From assembly GCA_017305195.1 (NCBI GenBank), contig JAFKMU010000035.1, forward strand, positions 1-64,000: a stretch of 64,000 bases of DNA. The letters run 5' to 3'. Position numbers and translations under genes: made by a program. This document shows, in pieces, positions 34,144 through 42,213 of this stretch. The first letter of the stretch is position 1; every line of letters starts with the position of its first letter. Under the pieces are notes generated by a model, which did not search any database, was not told the DNA's origin, and worked only from the letters and a program-made list of their open reading frames with translations. Source of the DNA: Verrucomicrobiota bacterium. Its GTDB lineage: Bacteria > Verrucomicrobiota > Verrucomicrobiia > Chthoniobacterales > Terrimicrobiaceae.

Positions 34144-34619
34144 CCCGCGCCATCTATCCCGGCAGTTTCGATCCGATCACGCTCGGCCATCTGGATATCA
34201 TCCTCCGGGCTCGTCGGATGTTTGACTCCGTGGTCGTGGCGGTCGCCTGCAACGAGGCGAAACAGCCCTTGTTCACTGAGGTGGAGCGCATTGCGATGGT
34301 CGAGGAGGCCCTCGGGGGCGCTCCCGGCATCGAGGTGCGTCAGCTCGACGGTCTGCTCGTGGATTTTGCGCGCGACCAGGAGGCCTACGTCATCGTGCGC
34401 GGCCTGCGGGCCGTGTCGGACTTCGAGTTTGAGTTCCAGATGGCCCTGATGAACCGGCGGCTGGAGCCCCGGCTCGAGACGATCTTCCTCACCCCAAAGG
34501 AGGATTACACCTATCTCAGCTCCCGCATCGTCAAGGAAGTGGCCAGGCTCGGGGGCGATGTGCGCCCTTTCGTGCCGCCCAATGTTGTGCGGTTGCTCAA
34601 GGAGAAGTATTCTAGATAA
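34134..34619 (+). CDS. coaD: Phosphopantetheine adenylyltransferase CoaD
   Basis: The 161-residue enzyme makes dephospho-CoA from 4'-phosphopantetheine and ATP. The nucleotidyltransferase T-x-G-H motif is in [14 protein letters not shown], and the second block is [16 protein letters not shown]. It overlaps the guaA stop by 10 nt and shares the A of TAATG with the DUF177 gene, so the three are coupled. Confidence 0.97.
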   Translation: MGVTRAIYPGSFDPITLGHLDIILRARRMFDSVVVAVACNEAKQPLFTEVERIAMVEEALGGAPGIEVRQLDGLLVDFARDQEAYVIVRGLRAVSDFEFEFQMALMNRRLEPRLETIFLTPKEDYTYLSSRIVKEVARLGGDVRPFVPPNVVRLLKEKYSR

Positions 34620-35068
34620 TGAAAGTTCACCTGCACCAGATCCCCCAGGGCAGCACTTTGCTGATCGAGGGGGAGGAGGATGCGTCGTTCCTCGGCCTCG
34701 AGGAGGCGGATGCCAAGGCCCTGTCGCCTGTCCGTTACGCGCTCGATGTCGGCCTGTCCGAGGGCGGGCTGTTTGCCACCGGGTGGCTGGAGGTGGAGGT
34801 CGAGCTCCGATGCGTCGCCTGCCTCGAAACTTTCCCCACAAAGGTCCGGATCGACCCTTTTGCCCTCCAAAAAGAGTTGGATGGACGAGAGTTGGTTGAC
34901 TTGACGGAGGAAATTCGAGAAGATATTCATCTTGCCCTTCCCTCGTACCCACGATGTGATGCCGAGGGGGAAAGGGCGTGTCCAGCCAGCTTTCCGCGGG
35001 CGTCTGCAACCGAGTCGTCAGGCGCTGTTGCTTGGGATGCCTTGGACAAACTGAAAAATAAAGACTGA
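34619..35068 (+). CDS. DUF177 (YceD) family protein
   Basis: The 149-residue protein carries the DUF177 pattern, with CVAC (two cysteines in VELRCVACLETF) and a later pair near CDAEGERACP. YceD-type proteins are encoded next to rpmF in very many bacteria and have been linked to 23S rRNA biogenesis in plants and Escherichia coli. Here that link is conserved, because rpmF follows 2 nt after the stop. The acidic segment LVDLTEEIREDI is also typical. Confidence 0.9.
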   Translation: MKVHLHQIPQGSTLLIEGEEDASFLGLEEADAKALSPVRYALDVGLSEGGLFATGWLEVEVELRCVACLETFPTKVRIDPFALQKELDGRELVDLTEEIREDIHLALPSYPRCDAEGERACPASFPRASATESSGAVAWDALDKLKNKD

Positions 35069-35070
35069 TT

Positions 35071-35256
35071 ATGGGAGTTCCTAAACGTAAAACCTCAAAG
35101 ATGCGCCTTCGCACCCGCAAGGCCGCCAATCGCTGGCATGCGCCGAAGCTTTCGAAGTGCCCGCAGTGCGGCGCCGCCGCGCGTTCCCACACCGCTTGCC
35201 CGGCTTGCGGATATTACAAGGGACGCCAGGTCCTGACCGTCGACGCTGCTGAATAA
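35071..35256 (+). CDS. rpmF: 50S ribosomal protein L32
   Basis: The 61-residue protein starts MGVPKRKTSKMRLRTRKAAN, the usual L32 beginning, with a four-cysteine zinc ribbon (CPQC and CPAC, 13 residues between the pairs). It is therefore the zinc-containing C+ form. It lies in the standard DUF177-rpmF-plsX-fabH order that joins ribosome and fatty-acid synthesis genes. Confidence 0.97.
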   Translation: MGVPKRKTSKMRLRTRKAANRWHAPKLSKCPQCGAAARSHTACPACGYYKGRQVLTVDAAE

Positions 35257-35311
35257 GTAGTTCACGGCGCGCCATGGCTGGTTTGTTCAGCACAGTCGCA
35301 AAAATTGATCA

Positions 35312-35332
35312 AGGGGCCGCTCGTCGGCCCCT
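35312..35332 (+). terminator. GC-rich hairpin between rpmF and plsX
   Basis: Perfect 8-bp arms aggggccg (35312-35319) and cggcccct (35325-35332) surround a 5-nt loop. The T content downstream (cctctttc) is modest. It may end rpmF transcription or shape the plsX leader, since the plsX ATG is only 9 nt further on. Confidence 0.5.
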
Positions 35333-35341
35333 CCTCTTTCA

Positions 35342-36361
35342 ATGAGGCTGGCTCTGGATGCCATGGGGGGTGATTATGCCCCCGCGAACCCCGTTGCGGG
35401 CGTCGTCCAGGCGCTGCGTCAGTATCCTGATTTTACCGTCATTCTTGTCGGCGACGAGGCCAAGGTCCGTGCGGAGGTAGCGAAGCACGACCTGAGCGGA
35501 GTCGCCGATCGCGTCTCGTACCATCATGCCTCGCAGGTCGTGGAGATGGGGGAGAGCGGTCTCGAGAGCGTCCGGAAGAAGAAGGACTCCTCGGTCAGCC
35601 GAGCGGTTGATCTCATCAAGGAAGGGAAGGCGGATGCCGTGGTATCCGCCGGTCATACCGGCGCGCTCGTCGCTGCCGCGACGATCAAGCTGCGTACGCT
35701 GAGCGGGATTCATCGTCCCGGTCTGGCGGTCGTGATCCCGGCCGATCCCAAGGGCTTTCTGCTCATCGACGCCGGAGCCAATATCGATCCCGCCCCCGAG
35801 CACATCGTGGGCTACTCGATCATGGGCAGCATCTACGTGCGCGAGATTCTCGGATACAAGGAGCCGCGCGTGGGCCTGATGTCCATCGGCACCGAGGCGA
35901 GCAAAGGCAACGAATTTACCAAATCCTGCTACGAGCTTCTCGAGCAGGCGCCCATCAACTTTGCCGGAAACGTCGAGGGACATGGGCTTTTCAAAGACCC
36001 CGTCGAGGTCGTCGTCTGCGACGGCTTTGTGGGCAACATCCTCCTCAAGACCGTGGAAGGCCTGGCCAAGTCGCTCTTCCAGTGGATCAAGAAGGAGATC
36101 ATCAAATCTCCCGTCCGCATGCTGGGCGCGTGGCTGACCAAGGGCGCGTTCCTGGCGATTCGCAAGCAGACCAGCACCGACGAGTATGGCGGCAGCCCGC
36201 TCCTCGGCGTCAACGGCGTCTGCATCAAGGCGCACGGCAACTCCTCTCCTACGGCCATCAAGAATGCGGTGCGCGTTGCGCGCGAATTTGTTGCCCAACG
36301 GGTCAATGAGCGCATAGTAGAGGCCATAGACACCCATCATGAAAAACTCGCCGCGCAGTAA
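35342..36361 (+). CDS. plsX: Phosphate acyltransferase PlsX
   Basis: The 339-residue enzyme converts acyl-ACP to acyl-phosphate for PlsY in phospholipid synthesis. MRLALDAMGGDYAPANPV is the family N-terminus. SAGHTGALVAAA, LLIDAGANIDP, and CDGFVGNILLKTVEG also fit. It overlaps fabH by 23 nt, consistent with coupled expression of membrane lipid genes. Confidence 0.97.
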   Translation: MRLALDAMGGDYAPANPVAGVVQALRQYPDFTVILVGDEAKVRAEVAKHDLSGVADRVSYHHASQVVEMGESGLESVRKKKDSSVSRAVDLIKEGKADAVVSAGHTGALVAAATIKLRTLSGIHRPGLAVVIPADPKGFLLIDAGANIDPAPEHIVGYSIMGSIYVREILGYKEPRVGLMSIGTEASKGNEFTKSCYELLEQAPINFAGNVEGHGLFKDPVEVVVCDGFVGNILLKTVEGLAKSLFQWIKKEIIKSPVRMLGAWLTKGAFLAIRKQTSTDEYGGSPLLGVNGVCIKAHGNSSPTAIKNAVRVAREFVAQRVNERIVEAIDTHHEKLAAQ

Positions 36362-37355
36362 AGTGCGCCAGCCCTCCCGCTCCGTTTCCATCGTCGGAAC
36401 CGGCAGCTATGTCCCCGAGAAGGTCCTGACCAATGCGGACCTCGAAAAGCTGGTCGACACCACGGATGAGTGGATCGTCTCCCGCACGGGAATCAAGGAG
36501 CGCCGTATCGCGGCCGAGGGAGAATTCACCAGCCACATGGCGACCAAGGCCGCCCAACGTGCCATGGAGCAGGCGGGAGTGACGGCGGAGGAGATTCAGC
36601 TCATCGTCGTGGCCACGGTCACGCCAGACACCTTTTTCCCCTCGACGGCCTGTCACGTCCAGCGTCAGCTGGGTGCGAAAAACGCGGCGTGTTTCGACAT
36701 TTCCGCGGCCTGCTCCGGGTTTCTCTACGGCATCGAGGTCGCCCAGCAGTTCATTAGCAACCACACCTACGAGACCATCCTCGTCATCGGGGCGGATCGT
36801 CTCAGCTCGATCGTCAACTGGAATGACCGCAACACCTGTGTGCTCTTCGGCGACGGCGCGGGTGCGGCCATCCTGCGCTATCGGGCGGATTCCCATGGCG
36901 TGATCAACACCTTCATGGGCAGTGATGGAAACTACGGCGACATCCTGCACATGCCCGGCGGCGGTTGCGCCGTGCCGATCACGGCGGAGAACGTCGACCA
37001 GCGCCTGAACACCCTGCACATGAATGGTCGTGAGACCTTCAAGCAGGCGGTGATTTCCATGATGACGGCGGCCAATACCGCTCTCGACCGCGCCGGTCTC
37101 AAGGTGGAGGACCTCACCTGCGTGATCCCTCACCAGGCCAATCTCCGCATCATCGAGGCCCTGGCCGACCGCATGGACCTGCCGCTGGAGCGATTCCACA
37201 TGAATCTCGACAAGTATGGCAACACGTCCGCTGCGGCGGTCGCCATCGCCCTCGACGAGGCCAACCGCCTCGGTCGCTTCAAGGTCGGCGATTACATCCT
37301 CATGGTGGTCTTTGGCGGTGGTCTGACCTACGCCAGTTCCGTCGTCCAGTGGTAG
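36339..37355 (+). CDS. fabH: 3-oxoacyl-ACP synthase III FabH
   Basis: The 338-residue enzyme condenses acetyl-CoA with malonyl-ACP to start fatty-acid synthesis. The active-site Cys is C125 in SAACSGFLYG. The His is in VIPHQANLRI and the Asn in YGNTSAAAV. The first about 14 residues (MKNSPRSKVRQPSR) are a basic extension. FabD, FabG and ACP are not adjacent; the next gene is tatD. Confidence 0.97.
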   Translation: MKNSPRSKVRQPSRSVSIVGTGSYVPEKVLTNADLEKLVDTTDEWIVSRTGIKERRIAAEGEFTSHMATKAAQRAMEQAGVTAEEIQLIVVATVTPDTFFPSTACHVQRQLGAKNAACFDISAACSGFLYGIEVAQQFISNHTYETILVIGADRLSSIVNWNDRNTCVLFGDGAGAAILRYRADSHGVINTFMGSDGNYGDILHMPGGGCAVPITAENVDQRLNTLHMNGRETFKQAVISMMTAANTALDRAGLKVEDLTCVIPHQANLRIIEALADRMDLPLERFHMNLDKYGNTSAAAVAIALDEANRLGRFKVGDYILMVVFGGGLTYASSVVQW

Positions 37356-37409
37356 AGCGGGGGGCTTTCCGCCCTCGCTTCCCATCGAAAGATGTGCCAG
37401 CTTTAGTCC

Positions 37410-38258
37410 ATGCTCATCGATACCCACGCGCATCTCGATTACCCGGACTTTCAGCAGGACCTCGACGAGGTGCTGGCTCGTGCCGCCAATGAAGGAGTGA
37501 CGCGGGTCATCACGATCGGCACCGGGCTTGAGAGCAGCGCCCGGGCAATCGCGCTGGCGGAGAAGTACCCGCAGGTCTATGCCGTGGTGGGGGTGCACCC
37601 CACCAATGTCCTGGAAGAGGTCCCGGATTTTCTGCCCGCCCTGCGCGAACTCGCCCGGCACCCGAAGGTCGCCGCCATCGGCGAGACCGGTCTCGATTAC
37701 CACCGGCTGCCCAGCGAAGCGCTCCAGTCCTCCCCCGCGCTGGCCGCCCTCCAGGCCGAGAGCCCCGAGGATGCCCAGGCTGCCGTGATGGATGGGGCGT
37801 ATAAATCGGCCCAGGCCGACGCTTTCCGAGCCCAGCTCGACCTCGCGGTGGAACTCGGCCTCAATGTCGTCATTCATCAGCGTGACGCCTGGGACGATAC
37901 CCTCGACCTTCTCCAACCCTACACGGGCAAGGTGCGTGGCGTTTACCATTGCTTTGGCAATTTTCCCGATCAGGCCCGCCAGATTCTCGATCTCGGACAT
38001 CTCGTGTCTTTCACCGGCATTGTGACCTTTAAGAACGCAGGCCTGGCTCGGGAATGCGCCGTGACGTTGCCGTTGGACAAGTTCATGGTGGAGACAGACT
38101 GCCCCTACCTCGCCCCGGTTCCATATCGGGGAAAGCGGTGTGAGCCGGCCCATACCCGGCTCGTGGCGGAAAAGATTGCTGCCGAACGGGGGATCTCCCT
38201 GCAGGATCTGGCCTCCGCAACCACCCAGACGGCGGAAGGGTTTTTTCGTCTGAAATAG
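37410..38258 (+). CDS. tatD: TatD-family metal-dependent hydrolase with an unusual insertion
   Basis: The 282-residue TIM-barrel hydrolase has metal-site motifs DTHAHLD (residues 4-10), GETGLDYHR near 91-99, VIHQRDA, and the later His/Asp in ETDCPYLAPVP. TatD proteins are Mg-dependent DNases involved in repair. Between the GLDYH motif and the helix FRAQLDLAVELG, roughly residues 100-137, lies an Ala/Ser/Gln-rich insertion not usual in the family. The lead-in gap after fabH is 54 nt. Confidence 0.93.
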   Translation: MLIDTHAHLDYPDFQQDLDEVLARAANEGVTRVITIGTGLESSARAIALAEKYPQVYAVVGVHPTNVLEEVPDFLPALRELARHPKVAAIGETGLDYHRLPSEALQSSPALAALQAESPEDAQAAVMDGAYKSAQADAFRAQLDLAVELGLNVVIHQRDAWDDTLDLLQPYTGKVRGVYHCFGNFPDQARQILDLGHLVSFTGIVTFKNAGLARECAVTLPLDKFMVETDCPYLAPVPYRGKRCEPAHTRLVAEKIAAERGISLQDLASATTQTAEGFFRLK

Positions 38259-38308
38259 ACTGCAACGTTGCGCTATCTCCGCTGAATCGTTAGGGTGGTA
38301 AGATAGTT

Positions 38309-40039
38309 ATGCGTTGGACTATCAACCGCCAGATCGCTGCGGGTTATGCGATTTCCCTCCTCTTCGTCATCGCTCTGGGCGTCACTGCGTACTGGACGTC
38401 ACACCAGATGCTCGATGCGTTCAATCAGAGACGGAATGCGACGCAGATCATTATCGCTTCCGATCAGATCCTGAATCTGGTTCAGGATGCGGAAAACGGA
38501 CAACGTGGCTACTTGCTCACGGGGGCCGAGCCTTACCTGGAACCCTATCGATCAGCGGTGTCTCGTCTTCCTTCCGCACTCGATACCCTCAAGCGTCTGG
38601 TGGAAAAATCGGTCATCGGGCAGGAGGGAGTCGCGGAATTGCAGATGGCAGTGAGTGACAATCTGGCGGAGCTCGCTCGCACGATCGATCTGAGACGGGC
38701 GTCGCAAGACGCCGCCGCGCTGCAGATTGTCAATCAGGGTGCGGGCAAGGAAGCGATGGAGCGCATTCGCCAGCGGTTGGACGCCATCAAGCAGGCGCAA
38801 CTCAATGAGCAGGTAGCACGCAACGACGAGGCGCAAGGCGCCGCTGCATTTCTGCTCGATGTGCTCGCGATCGGCATCCCGCTGTCTGTCGGTGTCATGA
38901 TTTTCTCAGGCATAGTGACCTCGAGGCGTGTTCTCAGGCCCGTCGAGGAGATTACCGAGGCGGCCCGTTTGGTTTCTGAGGGAGACCTTGAGGTGAAGCT
39001 TCCCGAGAAATCCAAGCTCGAGGAAATTCATGCCCTTACGCGTTCCTTTGAGAGAATGGTGGCGTCTCTGCGGCAGTCGGCAAACCTGAGCGAGCGCCTT
39101 GCCTCCGGCGATCTGACGGTCGAGGTCAAGCCGCTCTCCGACAAGGATGTGGTCGGCAAATCGCAGGCTGGCATGGTCACCAAGCTTTCCGACCTGATCG
39201 AGCAGGTGCAGCGCTCTGGCGTGCAGGTGAACTCGTCCGCCGTGCAGATCGCCGCCGCCTCGAAGCAGCAGCAAAGCACGGCCAGCGAGATGGCCTCCAC
39301 GACGACGGAGATCAGCGCCACGTCCAGGGAGATCAGCGTGACTGCTGCCGAGCTGCTAAAGGCGGCTGATAATATGAACGAGGTTTGCCAGCGACTGGTG
39401 GGGCTCGCCGTCGATGGGAAAGAGGGGCTGCAGCGGATGGATCAGGTCATGCGGCATATCATCGATGCCTCAGTTGCGATTACCGCGCGGTTTGGCGAGA
39501 TGAACGATCGTGCAGGAACCATCAACTCGGTCGTTACCACCATCACCAAGGTCGCCGACCAGACCAATCTCCTCTCGCTCAATGCCGCCATCGAGGCTGA
39601 GAAAGCGGGGGAATACGGGCGGGGTTTTTCCGTGGTCGCCTCCGAGATCCGCCGACTTGCCGACCAGACGGCAGCCTCCACGCTCGACATCGAGCAGATG
39701 GTCAAGGAGATGCTCGCCTCGGTCTCGGCCGGCGTGATGGGGATGGACAAGTTCTCGGAGGAGGTGCGCCGCAATGCCCATGAGGTGACTGATGTCACCC
39801 GCCAGATCGACGGCATGATCGAGCAGGTCCAGTTGCTTGCTCCCAGCGTCGAGTCGGTCTACGAGGGCATGCGTACCCAGACCCAGGGCTCGGCCCAGAT
39901 CAGTGAGGCGCTTGTCCAGTTGGGTGATGCGGCACGGCAGACGGCGGATGCCATCCGGGATTCCAACAGGGCGGTGGAGCAGCTCAACGAGGCGACGGGA
40001 GGCCTTCAGAAGGCGGTTTCCCGGTTCAAACTGCGGTAA
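38309..40039 (+). CDS. Methyl-accepting chemotaxis protein with CHASE3 sensor (WspA-like)
   Basis: The 576-residue chemoreceptor has a membrane helix (about 10-29), then a periplasmic CHASE3-type domain ([20 protein letters not shown]) and a second membrane helix (about 183-206). HAMP and a cytoplasmic signalling coil follow, with [20 protein letters not shown] at the tip. It heads the Wsp-type operon in the position of WspA, which senses surface contact in Pseudomonas. That ligand role is inferred only from position. The next gene starts 1 nt after its stop. Confidence 0.9.
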   Translation: MRWTINRQIAAGYAISLLFVIALGVTAYWTSHQMLDAFNQRRNATQIIIASDQILNLVQDAENGQRGYLLTGAEPYLEPYRSAVSRLPSALDTLKRLVEKSVIGQEGVAELQMAVSDNLAELARTIDLRRASQDAAALQIVNQGAGKEAMERIRQRLDAIKQAQLNEQVARNDEAQGAAAFLLDVLAIGIPLSVGVMIFSGIVTSRRVLRPVEEITEAARLVSEGDLEVKLPEKSKLEEIHALTRSFERMVASLRQSANLSERLASGDLTVEVKPLSDKDVVGKSQAGMVTKLSDLIEQVQRSGVQVNSSAVQIAAASKQQQSTASEMASTTTEISATSREISVTAAELLKAADNMNEVCQRLVGLAVDGKEGLQRMDQVMRHIIDASVAITARFGEMNDRAGTINSVVTTITKVADQTNLLSLNAAIEAEKAGEYGRGFSVVASEIRRLADQTAASTLDIEQMVKEMLASVSAGVMGMDKFSEEVRRNAHEVTDVTRQIDGMIEQVQLLAPSVESVYEGMRTQTQGSAQISEALVQLGDAARQTADAIRDSNRAVEQLNEATGGLQKAVSRFKLR

Positions 40040-40040
40040 T

Positions 40041-40502
40041 ATGCATTATGTCGTTTGCCGCGTCGGAGACGACACCTACGCCTTGGAGGCTGGTACGGTC
40101 GACAAGGTGCTGCCCTATGCCGCCCTCAAGCCACTGCCCGGTGCGGTCCGGGGACTCGTCGGCGTGCTGAATTACCAGGGGCAGTCCGTTCCCGTGGTCG
40201 ATCTCGGTCTGCTCTTTCAGGGGGTTCCCACGCCGGAGGCCTTTGGTTCCCGTATCATCCTGAGTCAGGTGGCCGGGCTGCGTTCCGGGCGGCTGGGAAT
40301 CCTGGTCGGATGCGTCGAGGGGATATCGGTTGTTCCGGAAGAGTCCTTCATTTCCCCCGGAGCCTCGGCCGATCCGAGCCTGGGGGATGTTTCGCCTGCG
40401 GGCGGTTCATTTATTCAGCGCATCGAGTTGCCTTCGGTATTGCCTGATGATGTTCTTGAAAGCCTCGACTGGTGCGAGGCAGGGGAGGCGGCATGGGCGT
40501 GA
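40041..40502 (+). CDS. CheW-like coupling protein (WspB-like)
   Basis: The 153-residue CheW-domain protein starts MHYVVCRVGDDTYALEAG and includes GLVGVLNYQGQSVPVVDLG, the SH3-like core that bridges receptor and CheA. The start immediately follows the receptor stop (TAATATG). The last 10 nt overlap the CheR gene. It is the first of two CheW proteins in the operon, as in canonical wsp loci. Confidence 0.9.
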   Translation: MHYVVCRVGDDTYALEAGTVDKVLPYAALKPLPGAVRGLVGVLNYQGQSVPVVDLGLLFQGVPTPEAFGSRIILSQVAGLRSGRLGILVGCVEGISVVPEESFISPGASADPSLGDVSPAGGSFIQRIELPSVLPDDVLESLDWCEAGEAAWA

Positions 40503-41671
40503 TCGACCAGATCGCAGATTATGTGAACGAGCATGCCGGATTTGAAACGTCCGGAGCGGGCCGCCAGCAGTTGGTCAAAGCCATCGAGCGCCGGAACGCC
40601 CCTGATGGATCGCTGGAGGATTATCTGTTGAAACTGCAGTCGTCGCCGGCGGAATTGCGGTCGCTCCTGGAAGACTTCGTGGTGCCGGAGACATTTTTCT
40701 TCCGTTATGAAGAGTCGTTTCGCGTTCTAGCCCAATGGGCGGTTCAGCGGAAAACGCGTCCGCTTCGCATCCTGAGCGCGGCCTGTTCGACGGGTGAGGA
40801 ACCGTACTCTGTTGCGTTTGCTCTCCTCGAGGCTGGGTGGAAGCCCCGGGATTTTCAGGTCGAAGCCTTCGACCTGAGCGACTCTGCGATCCAGACAGCC
40901 CGCGCAGGCGTCTTCCGGTCAAACTCCTTTCGTGGGAAAATCGGTCCGTGGCGGGACCGTTTCTTCGAGCCCGTCGGGGTGGGATGGCGGGTGCGCAGTC
41001 AATACCTCGGGTTGATCGATTTTCGCCGCTCGAATCTCCTGCTCATGGAGGACGTGGCCTGCTGGGACGCGATCTTTTGCCGCAACGTGATGATCTATTT
41101 TGATGATCCCAGCCGGCAGCGAGTCTCCGATCTGCTCCATCGCGCATTAAAGCCGGACGGGATGCTTTTTCTCGGGCCGGCTGAGCCCGCGGCGATGGCG
41201 GCCTACGGGTGGCGGACGACCGGGATGGAAATGAGCTTCACCGTAACGGCGACGAACGATCCGGCGATGGCCCCCTCGGCGATCAAGCCCAAGCCGATCA
41301 TGCTCGCACCCCGTCGCCGCGCCATTGGCTATTCCGCCCCGCGCTTCACGACTGATGCCGTGCCTCCGGAGATGACGGTCGAGGATGCTCGGAAGCTGGC
41401 CGACCAGGGGCGGGTCAACGATGCTCGCGAACTGCTGCGCCGGGTGCTTGCAGCCAGGCCGGACGACGCGGGAGGGCGATTCCTCCTTGGGTTGATCGAG
41501 GAATCCCTGGGCAATGTCGCCGAGGCCGAGGCCCAGTACCGGCAGGCGCTTTACCTGGAACCTGCGCACCAGGAAGCAATGCATCACATGGCACTGCTCC
41601 TGCGAAAACAGGGGCGCTCTGACGCTGCCGGGCGGTTCGAGCGCCGCGTCGCCAAGAGGATGTCCTCATGA
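40493..41671 (+). CDS. CheR methyltransferase with C-terminal TPR (WspC-like)
   Basis: The 392-residue protein has the CheR N-terminal helical domain, then a SAM-binding methyltransferase with ILSAACSTGEEPYSVAF and CRNVMIYFD. A linker follows, then TPR repeats (LADQGRVNDARELLRRVLAA and NVAEAEAQYRQALYLEP). TPR-tailed CheR is characteristic of WspC. It methylates receptor glutamates. The ATG at 40493 has a strong Shine-Dalgarno (aggggagg). It overlaps the next gene by 4 nt. Confidence 0.92.
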   Translation: MGVIDQIADYVNEHAGFETSGAGRQQLVKAIERRNAPDGSLEDYLLKLQSSPAELRSLLEDFVVPETFFFRYEESFRVLAQWAVQRKTRPLRILSAACSTGEEPYSVAFALLEAGWKPRDFQVEAFDLSDSAIQTARAGVFRSNSFRGKIGPWRDRFFEPVGVGWRVRSQYLGLIDFRRSNLLLMEDVACWDAIFCRNVMIYFDDPSRQRVSDLLHRALKPDGMLFLGPAEPAAMAAYGWRTTGMEMSFTVTATNDPAMAPSAIKPKPIMLAPRRRAIGYSAPRFTTDAVPPEMTVEDARKLADQGRVNDARELLRRVLAARPDDAGGRFLLGLIEESLGNVAEAEAQYRQALYLEPAHQEAMHHMALLLRKQGRSDAAGRFERRVAKRMSS

Positions 41672-42213
41672 AGCAGGATTACACCGCCCGGCTCCTGCCT
41701 GCGGAACTGCGCGCGGAATGGGCCGCCGACATCGCGCGGCCTCCCGAGATCGCGAAGGACCACTCGAAAGGGCAGCGCCTGCTGGTTGCGCTCGTGGGAG
41801 GTGACTGGCTCGGATTTCCTCCGGATCTCGTCTCGGCTACGCTGCCGGCCGGATCGGTGCGTCGCATTCCACACCGCGTGGCGGGAAATATCGAAGGGCT
41901 GTTCAATGCGGATGGACGCGTCATCGTATGCGTGAATCTTGAGCGGCTCCTCAAAACTTCCCCCTCCAGTTCCGGGGATGAGGCTGGCGCGCGAATGCTG
42001 ATCCTGCAGTGGCGGCGCACACAGGTCGCGGTGCGGGTGCGCTCCGCGCTGGGACTGGAGGAGATTGACTTGTCCGCGCTCCAAAGACTGCGTGATGACG
42101 CCAGTGCATCGCTCGCGGGGGTGAGCCGAGGTGTCGCCATTCATGCCGCCCGGCCAGTGGTGTGCCTTGATGGAGAGCGTCTGGTTGCGAGCCTGCAGGA
42201 GGCCATCGAATGA
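41668..42213 (+). CDS. Second CheW-domain protein (WspD-like)
   Basis: The 181-residue CheW-like protein has an N-terminal extension (EWAADIARPPEIAKDHSKG) before the CheW core (LLVALVGGDWLGFPPDL, NIEGLFNADGRVIVCVNLE). It occupies the WspD position between CheR and CheA. It overlaps both neighbours by 4 nt (ATGA). It is the more divergent of the two CheW proteins. Confidence 0.82.
   Translation: MKQDYTARLLPAELRAEWAADIARPPEIAKDHSKGQRLLVALVGGDWLGFPPDLVSATLPAGSVRRIPHRVAGNIEGLFNADGRVIVCVNLERLLKTSPSSSGDEAGARMLILQWRRTQVAVRVRSALGLEEIDLSALQRLRDDASASLAGVSRGVAIHAARPVVCLDGERLVASLQEAIE

Noticed and set aside
38259-38308. Sigma-70 promoter for the Wsp-like operon (ttgcgc ... taagat)
   Set aside because: The two boxes are 25 nt apart, too far for a normal promoter, and neither is a strong match.
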